Shown here piece after piece: positions 13,934-25,074 of a stretch of 64,000 bases of DNA. Below the pieces are notes generated by a model. The model did no database searches. It saw only the letters and a program-made list of their open reading frames with translations, and was not told the DNA's origin. Position numbers and translations under genes: made by a program. Position 1 is the first letter of the stretch. Each line of letters opens with the position of its first letter. The stretch lies in NCBI GenBank assembly GCA_950295325.1, contig OX485808.1, positions 15,522,527 to 15,586,526 of the forward strand. The letters run 5' to 3'. Source of the DNA: Polytrichum commune (taxonomy: Eukaryota > Streptophyta > Polytrichopsida > Polytrichales > Polytrichaceae).

Positions 13934-15360
13934 GCATAGGTCCAAGCTAGTGATATACAAAGCAAGATATAGAAAACAAGGAATACGTTTGATATTTGCC
14001 AGACAAATAGATGTGGGATGTACAATGTGTAATGAGTCACAAGAATAGAAGCCCCCAATGAACAAGTGCATAAGAACTTCAATACAAGATTGAGTTTGTT
14101 GTTTCACCATTCTTCAGGGTCCTAAGTCACTATTAGATGGGTTGGGCATATGGCCAACTTTGTTGCCTCACAAATATTTTTAGCGATTGGGGAGGTAGGG
14201 CAACCGGGCAAGCACTTAAACAAAAAAGCTAGTGAAAAGCTACTGCCAAGTCAAGCCACTGCGCAAGCTGCAAAATGCAATCAAAACACAACTTACGTTT
14301 ACCTGAAATGCAACAAACACATTGCTTATGGTTTACCAAAGGTAAAAACATGTTTATTGTTGTGTTCATTTTTTCTTTTTTTTCTTTTGATTGTTGTAGA
14401 CTAGGTCTTCAAGGGCTGCCCCAATTTGTGGAAGCCCCATGCCATGTGCCTAGCCCTAGACACTCCACACGGGGTATGTTGCACAAATTAAAGCGTTTTG
14501 CACATTACAATCCACACTTTGTCAATTGTTGTGACAGTTATGTCTCATTCAATTGAGCTTAACATAGATGGATCTTGAATGGTTACTTTTTCCAAATAGC
14601 GATCCACTTCTCCTAGGATATGAAACACGCAATTGGCATGAGATGGGTAACAAATCAAAATCAAGACCTTAGACACTTTACTCACCATGTCGGAGTTGGC
14701 ATAAATATCATACTCATTACCAAAGTGAAGATTCTTAGTGAGCATGTAGGTCCCCCAATTATCCTGGCTATTGAGCTCAGAGTGGTTACCATAATTTGAG
14801 CACGTAACCCACAATTTTCAATCAAGCAGAAACACTCACGCAAGATGATCATAGGTCCGCCTCTAAGACAGTTTTGTGGAGCTGAAGCATGCAGACGGTA
14901 TTTAGATCCACACAAACACGCATGAATTGCAAAAAGTCAGTTAATTATGCGTGTGCCAAAGGATGGAAGATCACACCAACTTCACCGTTTCCAAAATCCT
15001 ACAGAGCAATGCAAACGATGGAGTCTGCCAGCAGAAAATTGAAATTGAAGGAGATACATGGCATTCCTGAGGGCCAAGGGTCACTCATAGCAAAGGAAGT
15101 GTAAATACCTACCAATTTCATCGCTTCCAACATCATACGGGGCAATGAGAGCTACTGGCAGCCAAATTGGTGCCCTGAAGAGCATTTTGATGAGGGTTGA
15201 GGATCATGCATTTGTGAAGTTCACCATATCGGATAAACAACAGATTAAGAATCTCACAACGGGGAACAGAAGAGGATTGTAACCCTATAAAGACTATGGT
15301 TGTTTTGCAAATCTCTTCACAGGATTCTTAAGCATGTGTGAGGATGTTCTCTTTCTATTC
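13934..15360. other. No gene seen
   Basis: Short open frames occur on both strands, but none has a motif or family resemblance I can support. The region is mixed AT-rich sequence between transposon remains and the DUF716 gene. Old transposon debris is likely, but I cannot name it. Confidence 0.4.
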
Positions 15361-15560
15361 TTCCTTCAATAATGAATCCAGAATCGATGTCCTTGATTAC
15401 ATGCATGAATGCCAATTATTGTCAAGAGGCGTTAAACTAAGCTCTCATACTGCCAAAAAGAAGATCTGACACCGAGTGTAGGTGTACTCTCCAAGATGCT
15501 TGCCTATCTAGGGAGAACTTCCACTAGGTACACCAATTAAGAATGCTGTAAGTAGGTATG
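15360..15560 (+). repeat. Dispersed repeat R5, copy 1
   Basis: This stretch resembles 42525-42765, inside a lipoxygenase intron. Shared blocks are TCCTTGATTACATGCATG at one end and CACCGAGTGTA followed by CTCTCCAAGATGC and TAGGGAGAA at the other. The middle has diverged. It looks like an old mobile sequence of about 200 bp without coding capacity. Confidence 0.65.
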
Positions 15561-15660
15561 GAGGCTTTTCCAATTCTCTTGGATAACGAATGGATTTTAA
15601 ATCTTCCAACAAGGATTAGGGTGCTCTCCTACTAAGGTTATCGTATATGGTCACAACAGA

Positions 15661-15842
15661 TTCGCACATCAGAGCTGTAGTCACACTAAAATATTTGATT
15701 TTGCATACGTGAAACCTTATACTGCTGTCATCGAAGAACTTACTGTTAGGGTGTGGAATGCCATACATACATAGGGTTTCCAGCCCGGGGTTTCACCGGG
15801 TCAGTCTCCAGATCCAGATTTCGTGCGACATGTCCCCATTAC
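15661..15842 (+). repeat. Left arm of a long inverted repeat around the DUF716 gene
   Basis: This segment is matched, in opposite orientation, by 20235-20445. Shared blocks include CACATCAGAG, TGCTGTCATCGAAGAACTTA, GGAATGCCAT followed by ACATAGGGTTT, and ACATGTCCCC. By eye the two are about four-fifths identical. The DUF716 gene lies between the arms. The two copies are probably independent insertions of one repeat family rather than ends of a single element. Confidence 0.8.
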
Positions 15843-16586
15843 TTATGCTACATTGCACACCGTAAGCTTCGAGACCGCCAAACCCATCTCTCCAAGTCCA
15901 CAATAGTCATAAGATGTAGCTTCTCCACAGATTTTTCATCAAGTGCAAGCCAAAGTAGCGAGCTAACACCAAGCTCTGAGTTGCGAGGGTTTTTGGGTAC
16001 TGCCAGTTTTCGTGTCTTCACTTGTAGTTGACTGACATCCTTAGTACTTTTTCCTAATTGGAAGCCGAACAGAGTGAAAATTCTAGGATATTTTTCATGG
16101 TTTTGACGAATATTGAAAATAAGTTCATCCGTGTAAAGTAGGGGTTTATTAGTTAGGGTTGGTGAGTTTTCGTATAGTTTCCCATTTCGAGCAGGCTTCA
16201 AGAGGTTGAGCTGGGGTAACTTAAGCTAACTCGGATTTGCTTTTTATCTTTGTGCATTCGTCTGATGAGTTTTTGGGTGAGGTGAGTTTGGCCTCAAGGA
16301 ATTTGATGCAATAATGTATGTATGACGATGATTTTGAGTTTTTTACTGTTCGCTGGAAGGAAGGAAGGACAGGTGTTCGTTCAACTTAGTCAACGTGATG
16401 ATGATGTTGATGGTGCCTTCTCATCACCTCTCTTCCGAAGTGTGTATGTAGCTTAGCGAAGTTCTGCGCACCATTCCTCGGCAGTGCTTTTTGGGTTGAC
16501 TTTGGCGGCACTATCCGATGTTGCCGTAGAAACTCAACATCCCCGAATTTCATCACACCAAATTCTTGCCGCTTTTAGAATGGTCA

Positions 16587-16904
16587 CGCTCCCCGTTCGC
16601 GGAATCTTTTTCTGTTGAAGTCTTCGATTCCGCACCCTAACCCTCTCTCTCGATTTTCTTCAATTTTCTTCAGCTCATCAACATGCATGGAGGCTGATTG
16701 ACCTCGAACCAAATCACGGCAGTTTGGCAGTATTGGTTAAATCTCTTTCCTGATCCCGTTTGCAGAAACTTTTCTGTTGAAATCTTCTATTCGTCACCCT
16801 AACCCTCCACGGCACCCAGTTTTTTTGTGGCGCCAAATCTCTTCACATCCTCAACATGCAAGAAGACTGATTGAGCCCGAACCAAATCACGGCAGTTTGG
16901 CAGC
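16587..16904 (+). repeat. Tandem duplication (~173-bp offset) upstream of the DUF716 start
   Basis: Two neighbouring segments carry the same ordered blocks: TTTTCTGTTGAA, CACCCTAACCCTC, TCAACATGCA, then ACCAAATCACGGCAGTTTGG. The last block ends at 16730 and again at 16903, an offset of 173 bases. The pair lies directly before the start codon, so it probably forms the promoter-proximal region or 5' leader of the DUF716 gene. Any element it carries, such as the CACCCTAACCC telomere-like motif, is present twice. Confidence 0.85.
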
Positions 16905-16921
16905 GTCGATTCAACGTCCTT

Positions 16922-16984
16922 GAAGGATAAGCAATTTCTTTTGAAGGATAGGCAATCTCTATTGAAGAATAAGCAAATTCTTTT
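16922..16984 (+). repeat. 21-bp unit repeated three times before the DUF716 start
   Basis: Three units of 21 bases, each like AAGGATAAGCAATTTCTTTTG, run head to tail and end just before the ATG at 16989. They are in frame with the gene and preceded by another ATG at 16920. If translation starts there, they add three copies of a seven-residue unit (KDKQFLL, KDRQSLL, KNKQILL). Confidence 0.9.
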
Positions 16985-16988
16985 GAAA

Positions 16989-18949
16989 ATGGGTAGCATG
17001 GGGGGGCATGTGTTGCAGGCGATCATATTTGTAGCACTAGGGACATGGCATCTGTCTGCCTTCTTCGCAACATACTTGAAAGCACCACGAGATTACATTG
17101 CACATGCATGGTACCCAGTGAGTGGATTCTCAGGGCGTCTCAAGCACCTGGAGCTTTACCTAATGTTGTTGTTTCTTCCCCTGGCCATATTCTATGACCT
17201 CGGGATCTCCATGCAATTCCAGCCGCTTGTGAATGGGGCTATGCCATGGAGCAGCATTGTGGGATTTGAGCATGTCACCATCCTCTTCATGTTCTGGATA
17301 TTCGCTTTGATTGTGCTGGTGAGCGATACCACTTCAGCATTACCCTTCCCACCTGAGGGATCCTTCCTGTTTGCCAGCCTCGCCTTCAGCTTGCAATGGA
17401 TGTCGATTCAACATGGTGCCGACCTGAGCTCGGATTTAGAAAGGCAATGCTACACCTTGCTTGCTTACACTGCGGCTGTGTGTGCCGTTTCTTCAGGTAT
17501 GTCGGATTTCTTCCAACTTTATCAAATTCACATTTCAGTCTGGGGTTTCTGTTCTTAGTTGCCATCCACTTTAGGAGTCTTAGGGTGAAGTGGGTGAAGA
17601 GAGAATCAGAACACTGAATTGGTAGATGGGTTAACAGAATGGAGGCTTGTTGTGTGGGTTTAACTTTATGTGGCTTGTTGCATGCGAGGTTTCTTGAGAT
17701 ATGTTTAATTTCCTCTAAACTTGTATTGTTAAATGTGAGTCCGGGGCTTGGATTTTGGTTGCCATCCACTTCAGGATTCTTAAGGTGAAGAGGGTGCAGA
17801 GAGAATCAGAACACTGAGTCGGCAGACGGGTTTATAGAATGTGGATTTGTTGTCTGGGTTTCACTTTCATGTGAGGTTTCTTGGGGTATGTTGGATTTCC
17901 TCCAAACTAGTCCATTTAAATGTCAGTCCGGGGTTTGGATTCTGGTTGCCATCCACATCAGGGTTCTTAGGGTGAAGAGGGTTCATCGAGAATCAGAAAC
18001 CTGAATTGGCAGTTGGCTTAAAAGAATGTGGGTTTGTTGTGTGGGTTTAACTTGTATGTTCTGTTTCTTTAAGTGTGTTGGGTTTGCACCGAACTTGTCC
18101 ATTCTAATTTCAGTCTGGGGTTTGCATTCTTTGTGTTTACATGTTGTCATCCTCTTCAGGATTCTTAGGGTAGAGAGGATACATCAAGAGTCAGAATACT
18201 GAATTGGCTTATGGGTTTAACAGAATGTGGTTTCCTTGACTGCTACCCAAACTTGTCATACAAATTTCCATCTTGGGTTAACATTCTTCGTCGTCATCCA
18301 CTTAAGTCTTCTTAGAGTGAAGAGGGTTCATCAAGAAACAGACTACTGATTTGGCTTATGGGTGGATAGAATATGGTTTCCTTGACTGCTATCCAAACTT
18401 GTTGATACAAATTTCCATCCTGGGTTTGCATCCTTTGTTGTCATCCACTTCGAGGATTTTAGGGTTCATCGAGATGTAGAAACCTGAATTGGCAGATGGG
18501 TTAACACAATGTGGTTTTCTTATTGCGCAGGTCTTCTGGCAATCCGACCGAGAGCATTCCTTGTGAACTTGGTCCTATGTCTGGCACTCATCTTGCAAGG
18601 CACATGGCAATTCCAAGTGGCCATGTCGCTCTACTCCGAGCGGTTCATCCCCCTAGGCTGCAGCTACAGACCGAGTGGCACTCCTGGAATGAATGGCGCC
18701 GCGATGTTCAGCAGCACGAAATGTGATCTCCAGGAAATGATTGTGCGGGCGGTCGCATTGATGAACTTCGCATTCAATTGCCATGTCATCGCCGTCGTCT
18801 TCTTTTCCGTCTTCATTTTTGCTGTCGTTGCCAAGGTTTACGGTCACCGCCGTGTGACCTATGATCCCATCAGCTCCGATTTCGACTCCGAGGCCATGCA
18901 ACTCAAAAGCATGGCTGCTACAAACAAGCTGAGTTTCGAGCGGAGATAG
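16989..18949 (+). CDS. DUF716 / TMEM45-like multipass membrane protein
   Basis: This is a predicted membrane protein of 308 residues in the DUF716 (TMEM45-like) family, whose biochemical role is not settled. Exon 1 is 16989-17496 and exon 2 is 18531-18949, joined at a glycine codon across a 1,034-base GT..AG intron. Family features are the start MGSMGGHVLQAIIFVALGTW, the motif HLELYLMLLF after the first loop, GFEHVTILFMFW, and FLFASLAFSLQWMSIQHG. After the intron come LVNLVLCLALILQGTWQFQV and a last helix, VIAVVFFSVFIFAVVAKVYG. About seven hydrophobic segments are visible. The C-terminal tail is short and polar. I chose the ATG at 16989 because it gives the usual family N-terminus. An in-frame ATG at 16920 would add 23 residues made of a seven-residue repeat. 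The intron and both flanks carry tandem duplications. Confidence 0.87.
17537..18530 (+). repeat. About six imperfect tandem units filling the DUF716 intron
   Basis: Almost the whole intron is an array of units of roughly 140-205 bases. Each repeats the order: a TATGTTGGATTTCCTCCAAACTTG-like block, CAGTCYGGGGTTTGSATTCT, a TTGCCATCCACTTCAGGATTC-like block, TTAGGGTGAAGAGGGT, AATCAGAACACTGAATTGGCAG, and AACAGAATGTGG. Copies begin near 17537, 17741, 17922, 18113, 18280 and 18418. The first block resembles the true donor region (17497 on), and the last block runs into the true acceptor at 18530. Confidence 0.9.
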
Positions 18950-19351
18950 CCTCTTTTATTCTGATTTTTTTCAAAAAAAATCTCTCGGTACTATTACTTG
19001 CGACATAACTTGATCCCCAGTTCTTTCTACTCGTCCGACTTGTTTGAGAACATCGAGATTATTATACTTTTGAAAGGAGCTGTTGTAGAGTGTAAGTGTA
19101 ATGTCAAGCAACTCACCTGACAATTCAAGTGATATCATTTCCTGGCATCGAACACCCTAGGATGACCCAACAACACTTCTCACCTGCCAGTGTATGTAAC
19201 CTTGCTGTGGCAAAAAGAAAGAGCATCACAAATCCTTCATCTAAAAGGACCTATTTAAGCCTCCCAGGATTATGGTAAGTAGATTGAGCCACTCTATAAA
19301 ATTAGCTTGAAATTCCTTGTGTCTTAACGAATATATACTTCAGACTGCATG

Positions 19352-19810
19352 CTGTATGAAAAGTTGTATGAAGCTCATTCATGTATGATACCTTTTATGC
19401 TTGCAATTTCATACTAATTTGAGACTGATTTTCTTGAATAGATAGGTCTTTCATTCTTTAGATATAACATTACTGCAAATGACATCCAATTGAATGCATC
19501 TGAGCTTCTGAAGATGCAGTCTCTAGTTTGCTGCAACTGGTGGAAATTTTGGATGAGCCCAAATTCAAAAGACACCTGTTTCATGAAAAATTGTGCGAAG
19601 CCCACTCATGTAAGATACCTTCAATGTGTGCATTTTCATACAACCCTAAACTTATTTTGTTGAATAGGTAGTTCTTGCATATACTGTAGAGTGTAACATC
19701 ACTACTGCAACTGCCTTCCAATCAAATGCATCTGAGCTTCTGAGTATGCAGTCTCTAGTTACTGCTACTGATGGAAATTTGGGATGAGCCCATATCAAAA
19801 GACATCTGAA
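19352..19810 (+). repeat. Tandem duplication of ~230 bp downstream of DUF716
   Basis: Two copies of one segment stand head to tail, starting near 19352 and 19582. Matching blocks are CTCATGTAAGATACCTT-like, GAATAGGTAG, TGCATCTGAGCTTCTGA, ATGCAGTCTCTAGTT and GGATGAGCCCA. Neither copy has a convincing coding frame. The pair is a few hundred bases beyond the DUF716 stop. Confidence 0.88.
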
Positions 19811-20234
19811 TATGTTCATAGATAGGTGTCTTTGAGTGGATACAATTCTTTGCAGCTACAGGCATGTGAATTATGTCTCTGAAAGTTGGGTACAGTTGAA
19901 TTACGAGTCATGTAAGGAGATAAATGATGAGGGCTTGCAGTATTTACAGAAACTAATCTCAGCAGGTAGTTGGAATTCCTCTAAAAGTCTGCACAGGTAG
20001 AGCCCAAATCAGTCGTCAAATTTAAATTATGTGGAAGGTTGTGCCTACTGTTTCCTAGAAAATATCCTAGACTTTTCACTTTGGAAAGTACAAGGGAAGA
20101 CATGCAAATTGGCACGTCTCTAAAAGCCTTGCAACTCACAGCTTCATGTTAGGTTGCTAACTACTAACATAACTTGCACGTGATAGAAATCTATGGAGAA
20201 CTTAATTTTATTCCTACCACTGATGCTTGTAGTA

Positions 20235-20445
20235 ATGCTATGTAGCATGCTGGGGACATGTAGCACGAATTCTGGATCTGGAGGGAAATGGCTTCCTGAA
20301 TCATCACCCGGTAAAACCCCTGGCTGAAAACCCTATGTATGCATGGCATTCCATAACTCTACAAGTAAGTTCTTCGATGACAGCAATATAAGTTTTTAAG
20401 TATGCATAGTCAACGTGTATTTAGTGTGCCTACATCTCTGATGTG
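20235..20445 (-). repeat. Right arm of the inverted repeat around DUF716
   Basis: Its reverse complement matches 15661-15842 along most of its length. On the minus strand it lies directly after the 5S-like sequence at 20676-20794, so it may be the body of a 5S-headed element, while the left arm at 15.7 kb lacks that head. Confidence 0.78.
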
Positions 20446-20675
20446 CTTCATCTTCAAGGTCTAAGTCTACATGGAATCATGAAACAGGCATTATGAGAAT
20501 GAGAGAGCCCCCAAAGACTAACCGCCTCCTTTCAGAGGTGAACACCTTGAATGGGTGCAGACAAGGTAGTTGGCACCTATTATCTCCCCGAGAGCCTGTA
20601 GGTTCCCACATGGTTGGTTGAAACTACCTGGTTCACACAGATACCCCATTATGATTGGGTAGACCATAGGTGGTA

Positions 20676-20794
20676 GGGTGCACCAGCAGTCAAGTGCTAG
20701 GAAGGTCACCCATCTAAGTACTATTCCAGACTTAGACGGCATAACCTTGGAGTGCCCATGGGATCCGGGTTAAGGCCTTGAATTGAAGCCACCC
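20676..20794 (-). repeat. 5S rRNA-derived sequence, 119 bp (SINE3- or Cassandra-type)
   Basis: On the minus strand this 119-base stretch aligns end to end with plant 5S rRNA. It starts GGGTGG and ends TGCACCC, so the closing stem can form. It keeps CGGATCCCAT, ACTCC, ATAGTACT and GATGGGTGACC. The last block is box C of the internal RNA polymerase III promoter. The box A region is diverged, and no T-run follows the 3' end, so it is not a normal 5S gene. Known elements that use a 5S head are SINE3-like SINEs and Cassandra terminal-repeat retrotransposons. The flanking body (to about 20455) does not decide between them. Confidence 0.75.
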
Positions 20795-21827
20795 CGCGTG
20801 AGTGGCATAGCAATTGACAAGGTTTGGAGGTGGATTCAATGTGCAAAACGCTTTCTTTCATGCAATCTACCTCATGGGGTGTAGGGCAAGCGACTTAGTA
20901 GCATGCCCAACAAAACTCATCTTGAATTGAAGTTCTTATGTAATTGTCTATGAGAAGGGCGGCTTCTATTCTTAAAACTCATTTCACATTACACTTCCTA
21001 TATCTGTGAGTTTAGCAAACATCAAAGGTATTGCTTGTTTTCTACATTCAACTTTGGTAATTCATTTTGAAGCTTCAGGAATTGTTCCTATTTTTCCAAG
21101 GATATTTGACATGGAGTAATTCAATGGGCAGTGTGGACCTCGGTGGTGTAGAGAAGCCTATACACAGAGTAAGAGCAGAAAATAGAGCCTATTCATTGCT
21201 ATTTTTCATTTTGGGTCAGTATCTATGGAATAGCTTCACATACTTAGGTGAATGAACTTTGAATTCGGTAAGATGATCAGGAGCAGTGTACCGCTGGTAT
21301 TAGTACTGTTACTCTGAAACTGGAGAACAAATTCAATGTCTTGCTTTAGGTTATACATAGGTACAACGCTACACCGTTTATGGTACTCAGTGTCACTAAT
21401 TGATTGGAGTTATGCAATGCTATAAATTTTCACCAGGTTAAGTCATGTATGTTCTGAATGTGATCAGATTGGGAATTTGCCTCATCTGGTTAGCAATTGC
21501 GAGTTGTCATTTCAAGTTTCTAGAATTTGGAGTTCAGATGCAAAAGTGAATTCTTAATCAAAGTGAAAAGTATAATTTTTTGGGAGTGATCACATAGGCC
21601 CTCTTGATTGTGTTAGCCATGATGTCTATATTTTGAAAACATACTTCAATCTCATCATATTACCACATGTCTATTTAGTGTCCACGGAATATGCAACCAC
21701 CACTAAGAGACAGTGTTGCATAAACTGTCAATACATGCTTACATTTGAGCTTGGATCTATGTCCAAAGGTAAAGCGCCTCTCATTCACATCAACCCCAGG
21801 TTGATGTCTGTCATATCTTTCTCCTGG

Positions 21828-22408
21828 CTAGGTGCAAGACCCACATGAGAAGTCAAAGTGGGCCTCGATGCGGAGCGTGTGGTTGGCGGTTGTGTAGTTC
21901 CCACTCACGGAGGTTGTGAGCGAGCAGCTGCGCGTGAGATAGAACGAGCCCGTGCCCCCAACGATCACCTTCTCTTGCACCGGGAGTGTCATGGTCACTG
22001 TGCTTTGCATCACAAATGTCCCGTTTAGGTTCTTCGCAGGCCATTGGATGTGGTAGTCTTGCAAAAAGTAGATTGTTGTGGAAGGGATCACGGTGCTCTC
22101 GATCCCTCCCCACCTCCCCACCTCCGTGGAGGCTGGGTCAGCCGTCTCCGTGAGGGGCACCTCGGCGATTGATACAAAACCCAATGACGAGTTCGTGACA
22201 GTGACGATGTTGATCCGACCGCTTTGTGTTGGTAGAATACAAGCGCCGTAGGTCGTGTCGAATTTGCTTGAACTGTCATCCGACCTTGCTCTAAAATCAC
22301 CACCAATATGGTGCCAAGGAGCAATCTCTTGAAGAAGACGAAGAACAAAGCTCCTTGAGAAGGTTGGATTTCATTGAACGATAATACCGCCGCCCCTTGT
22401 GAAGCCAA
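21828..22408 (-). pseudogene. Dirigent-like protein, frameshifted
   Basis: Dirigent proteins are small secreted beta-barrel proteins that steer stereoselective coupling of phenoxy radicals, for example in lignan formation. On the minus strand the first part (start 22408) encodes a hydrophobic signal-like stretch (ALFFVFFKRLLLGTILVVIL) and TRPTALVFYQHKA, the usual first strand. The family then continues in another frame: INIVTVTNSSLGFVSIAEVP, PLTETADPASTEVGR, then VQEKVIVGGTGSFYLTR. These match the family's PLTEGPDP..S..VGR and VVGGTGKFR blocks. The switch falls near 22215-22226, and the two open frames differ by one base (or two). The sum, about 190 residues, is normal for the family, and the stop is at 21828-21830. 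Either the gene is dead, or the assembly has an indel here. No intron with good splice sites would repair it. Confidence 0.75.
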
Positions 22409-24402
22409 TGTGGCAAATATTGATTCAAGGTGTGTGTGGGATGCAGACCCGCGATGGGGACTCTAATGAAATCCACTAAGGTTAATTAAGGGCTAGAATG
22501 AGCCACCAAAGCGAATGCGGTGATTAGCGTCAAGGCGTTGGCTTGACAAATCTCAGTGAATCCTGCATGACAACCCACAAACTTGTTAGAATAACTTAAT
22601 TACTCAACTAGAGGATGCTCGTTGATGTCCATGGGATACTTATGCTCAAGAGAATCATGTAAAAAACTTAACATCAAGCCTCCGAGGACCAATAATCCAT
22701 TGAGTTGGACCTATTCTTTGGGAAGGAGTCATTTGGGTCCACATCGGTTGAAAGGTGGACATCACCCTAATGGCCAACAAATAACGAACAAATCGGTCGT
22801 TCTCTAAAAAGCCCTCAAAGTGAACTACAATGGGGCTACAATATGACTCTCTTTAATTGGTGGAATGTTTTTTCAAAATGTCATCACTGCTTTAAAGAAT
22901 ACAATACGAGTTCATGTATGTACATGAAGAATGTTTATTAGGACCTTGGCCTTCTAAGGATGAAAGATGACATAATCTCTACAACTGGAAGGGGGAACAA
23001 CTGAAGAGAAAATGATTGTCCATCACAAATTGCCGAAGAGACATGAAATGATCTAGGTCTTTGTTGGAAATCACAAATATGATTGGCATGTGAGGTTAGA
23101 CCAAACTATGTCAAAATATAACAGTGAGATGTTTGAAAAGTTGCACATGGAGACTCAAATTCAAGTTGAACTCCCAAAATGTCATTGTAATATTCTAAAG
23201 GCCCACGTCATTGAGTAATGTTATGTCCAACTGCCAATTTTTGAAGAGATAATATTTTTTGAACAAACTATGTCAAAATTGCAAGACCAGATGACCATTG
23301 GCCTAAGTTGTGGAGACTCATAGGTCACTACTCCATGCAAATAGAAATAGCTTCACATATCACATCCTATTCGAGTGAACATTCTTGCTAACCACAATGT
23401 GCCCATTTGTGTGTAAGGAAAGTGGGTTTTATGTGGTCACTCATTTTAATTAGACACCTACATGTGAGCATTACATGGCAAGGTGTGTAGTCAAGAGTTG
23501 ACAACAAAAACAAGTGTTACTATGGGATTGGACAATCTGTTCAAGATATAGACACCATTCTAGGATCGATGGTGAACATAATTGGGAGGGATGGTGTGAT
23601 CACTAAAGAGTAAGAAAATAATCACTTTGAGCTCCTATAACTCCTCCATCTCTACTTCAATTAATTCATAAACTTAAAATGACGACAATCTTGTGACCTA
23701 TGAACGGGATGACATACATAGTTCCCAATTCAATCCAACGATCAAAATGTTATGTGGAGTTGAGAGTGCTCACAATGTATAAGGCCACATACTCACCTTA
23801 GAAATTGAACACTGGCCTAAGTTGCAACCGGGTTTGATTTATCGTTGATGCATATAAAAACTACAGCTTTAGAAATCATGTGCTATTCAAGAGAAAATCT
23901 CACCAATCACAAATGTGCTCACTTTGTGTATATAGAATGAAGTGATGAATGGAATGATTGAAATGCCAACACGAAGTTAATTTCCTCCCTACCGCGAAGT
24001 CCCTTAGTGCCGACGTCCATCATCGAGAGAGAGTTGGAAAACATCGTGGAGTTGAGTAATTATATCCATTGAAGTGAGAAACGCATGTGTGAAGAGCCGA
24101 CCTTTGTGAGAATGCACATGGTGACCCAAGCCTTGAGGACAAGAAAAGGGATTTTTTTCCCTTTGTTTTTCTTTCTTGTTGGCCTAAAGGGAGTGGCTTT
24201 TGTGTAATTTATGTGCACTTTTGTGTTAGGTGGACGTCACCGCTAACACGATAGGCACGAGCAAAAGGCCTTTTTCACTATTTATAGCTATAGGCCTTGA
24301 CTTGGCTTGGGTTATGTACGTTCCTATGGGCCATGGTCACGATCATGGTCCTAAAATGGGCACCTATATTTGAGTGGTGTGTGTGGTTGGGTGTGAGTTT
24401 AA
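22409..24402. other. No gene seen
   Basis: I find no coding motif or RNA gene. The open frames are short. Some phrases recall other intergenic parts of the window, such as the GTGGTCACTC block at 23431, but no repeat end is clear. Confidence 0.4.
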
Positions 24403-24810
24403 GAACCGCTTTAGATTACGGTGAAGAAGTGCACGAGTTAAGAATCCTAGGGGAATGGAGTAATATGATTGGTTATGGAATGGGCTCTTCATTGGCCGGG
24501 GTTTACTCCACGGCCAAGGTTTTTCTGGTGGAGAACTTTTAACATAGATGAAAACATGACATGGCTGCAATACTTTTTGTCAGGGGAAGTTTTCTGGAGG
24601 TCAAGTTTCTTGGGCAACCTCAAACCCTTACACAAGAAAGATGGCCTCCAGAGAACTCCAACTTGAGGTTTTTTTTTAAAAATAAAAAAAATAATACAAA
24701 TTTTCTTTTCCATCTTGTTTGCCATATCGACCATTGCCTCAAACAACCTTGTATTGGGCTAAAATTCTTGACCGACAAGTGCACTTCTTCATTGTAGTCT
24801 AAACCGGTCC
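24403..24810. mobile_element. Fold-back MITE (~400 bp)
   Basis: The ends are inverted copies: 24403-24448 (CCGCTTTAGATTACGGTGAA, then GAAGTGCACGAGTTAAGAAT) pairs with 24764-24810. An inner hairpin is formed by CTGGAGGTCAAGTTTCTTG (about 24595) and CAAGAAAGATGGCCTCCAG (about 24636). It codes for nothing I recognise. I could not settle a target duplication. Confidence 0.7.
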
Positions 24811-25074
24811 TAATGACGGACACTAAAAAAACTCTGAAAAGAGATTGGACTATGTGCTCAAAATTTGTTAAGCATTTTAGACGCAATAGTCAACATCATT
24901 GTAAAAAATTATACGATCATTCAATAACTCAAGTAATTTTCACTTTGACAATGAATAGGATATTCATACGAACTCTCAGAACCATAAGGACAATGACTTA
25001 TGGGCACAATTTTGATTGGCTAATCATCTCACACTAATTGCGTGTTTCATATCCTACGAGAAATGGGTGTAGAG

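Noticed and set aside
24489-24886. Several overlapping frames of 65-88 residues on both strands
   Set aside because: They fall inside a fold-back MITE, where inverted symmetry makes mirrored frames. None matches a protein.
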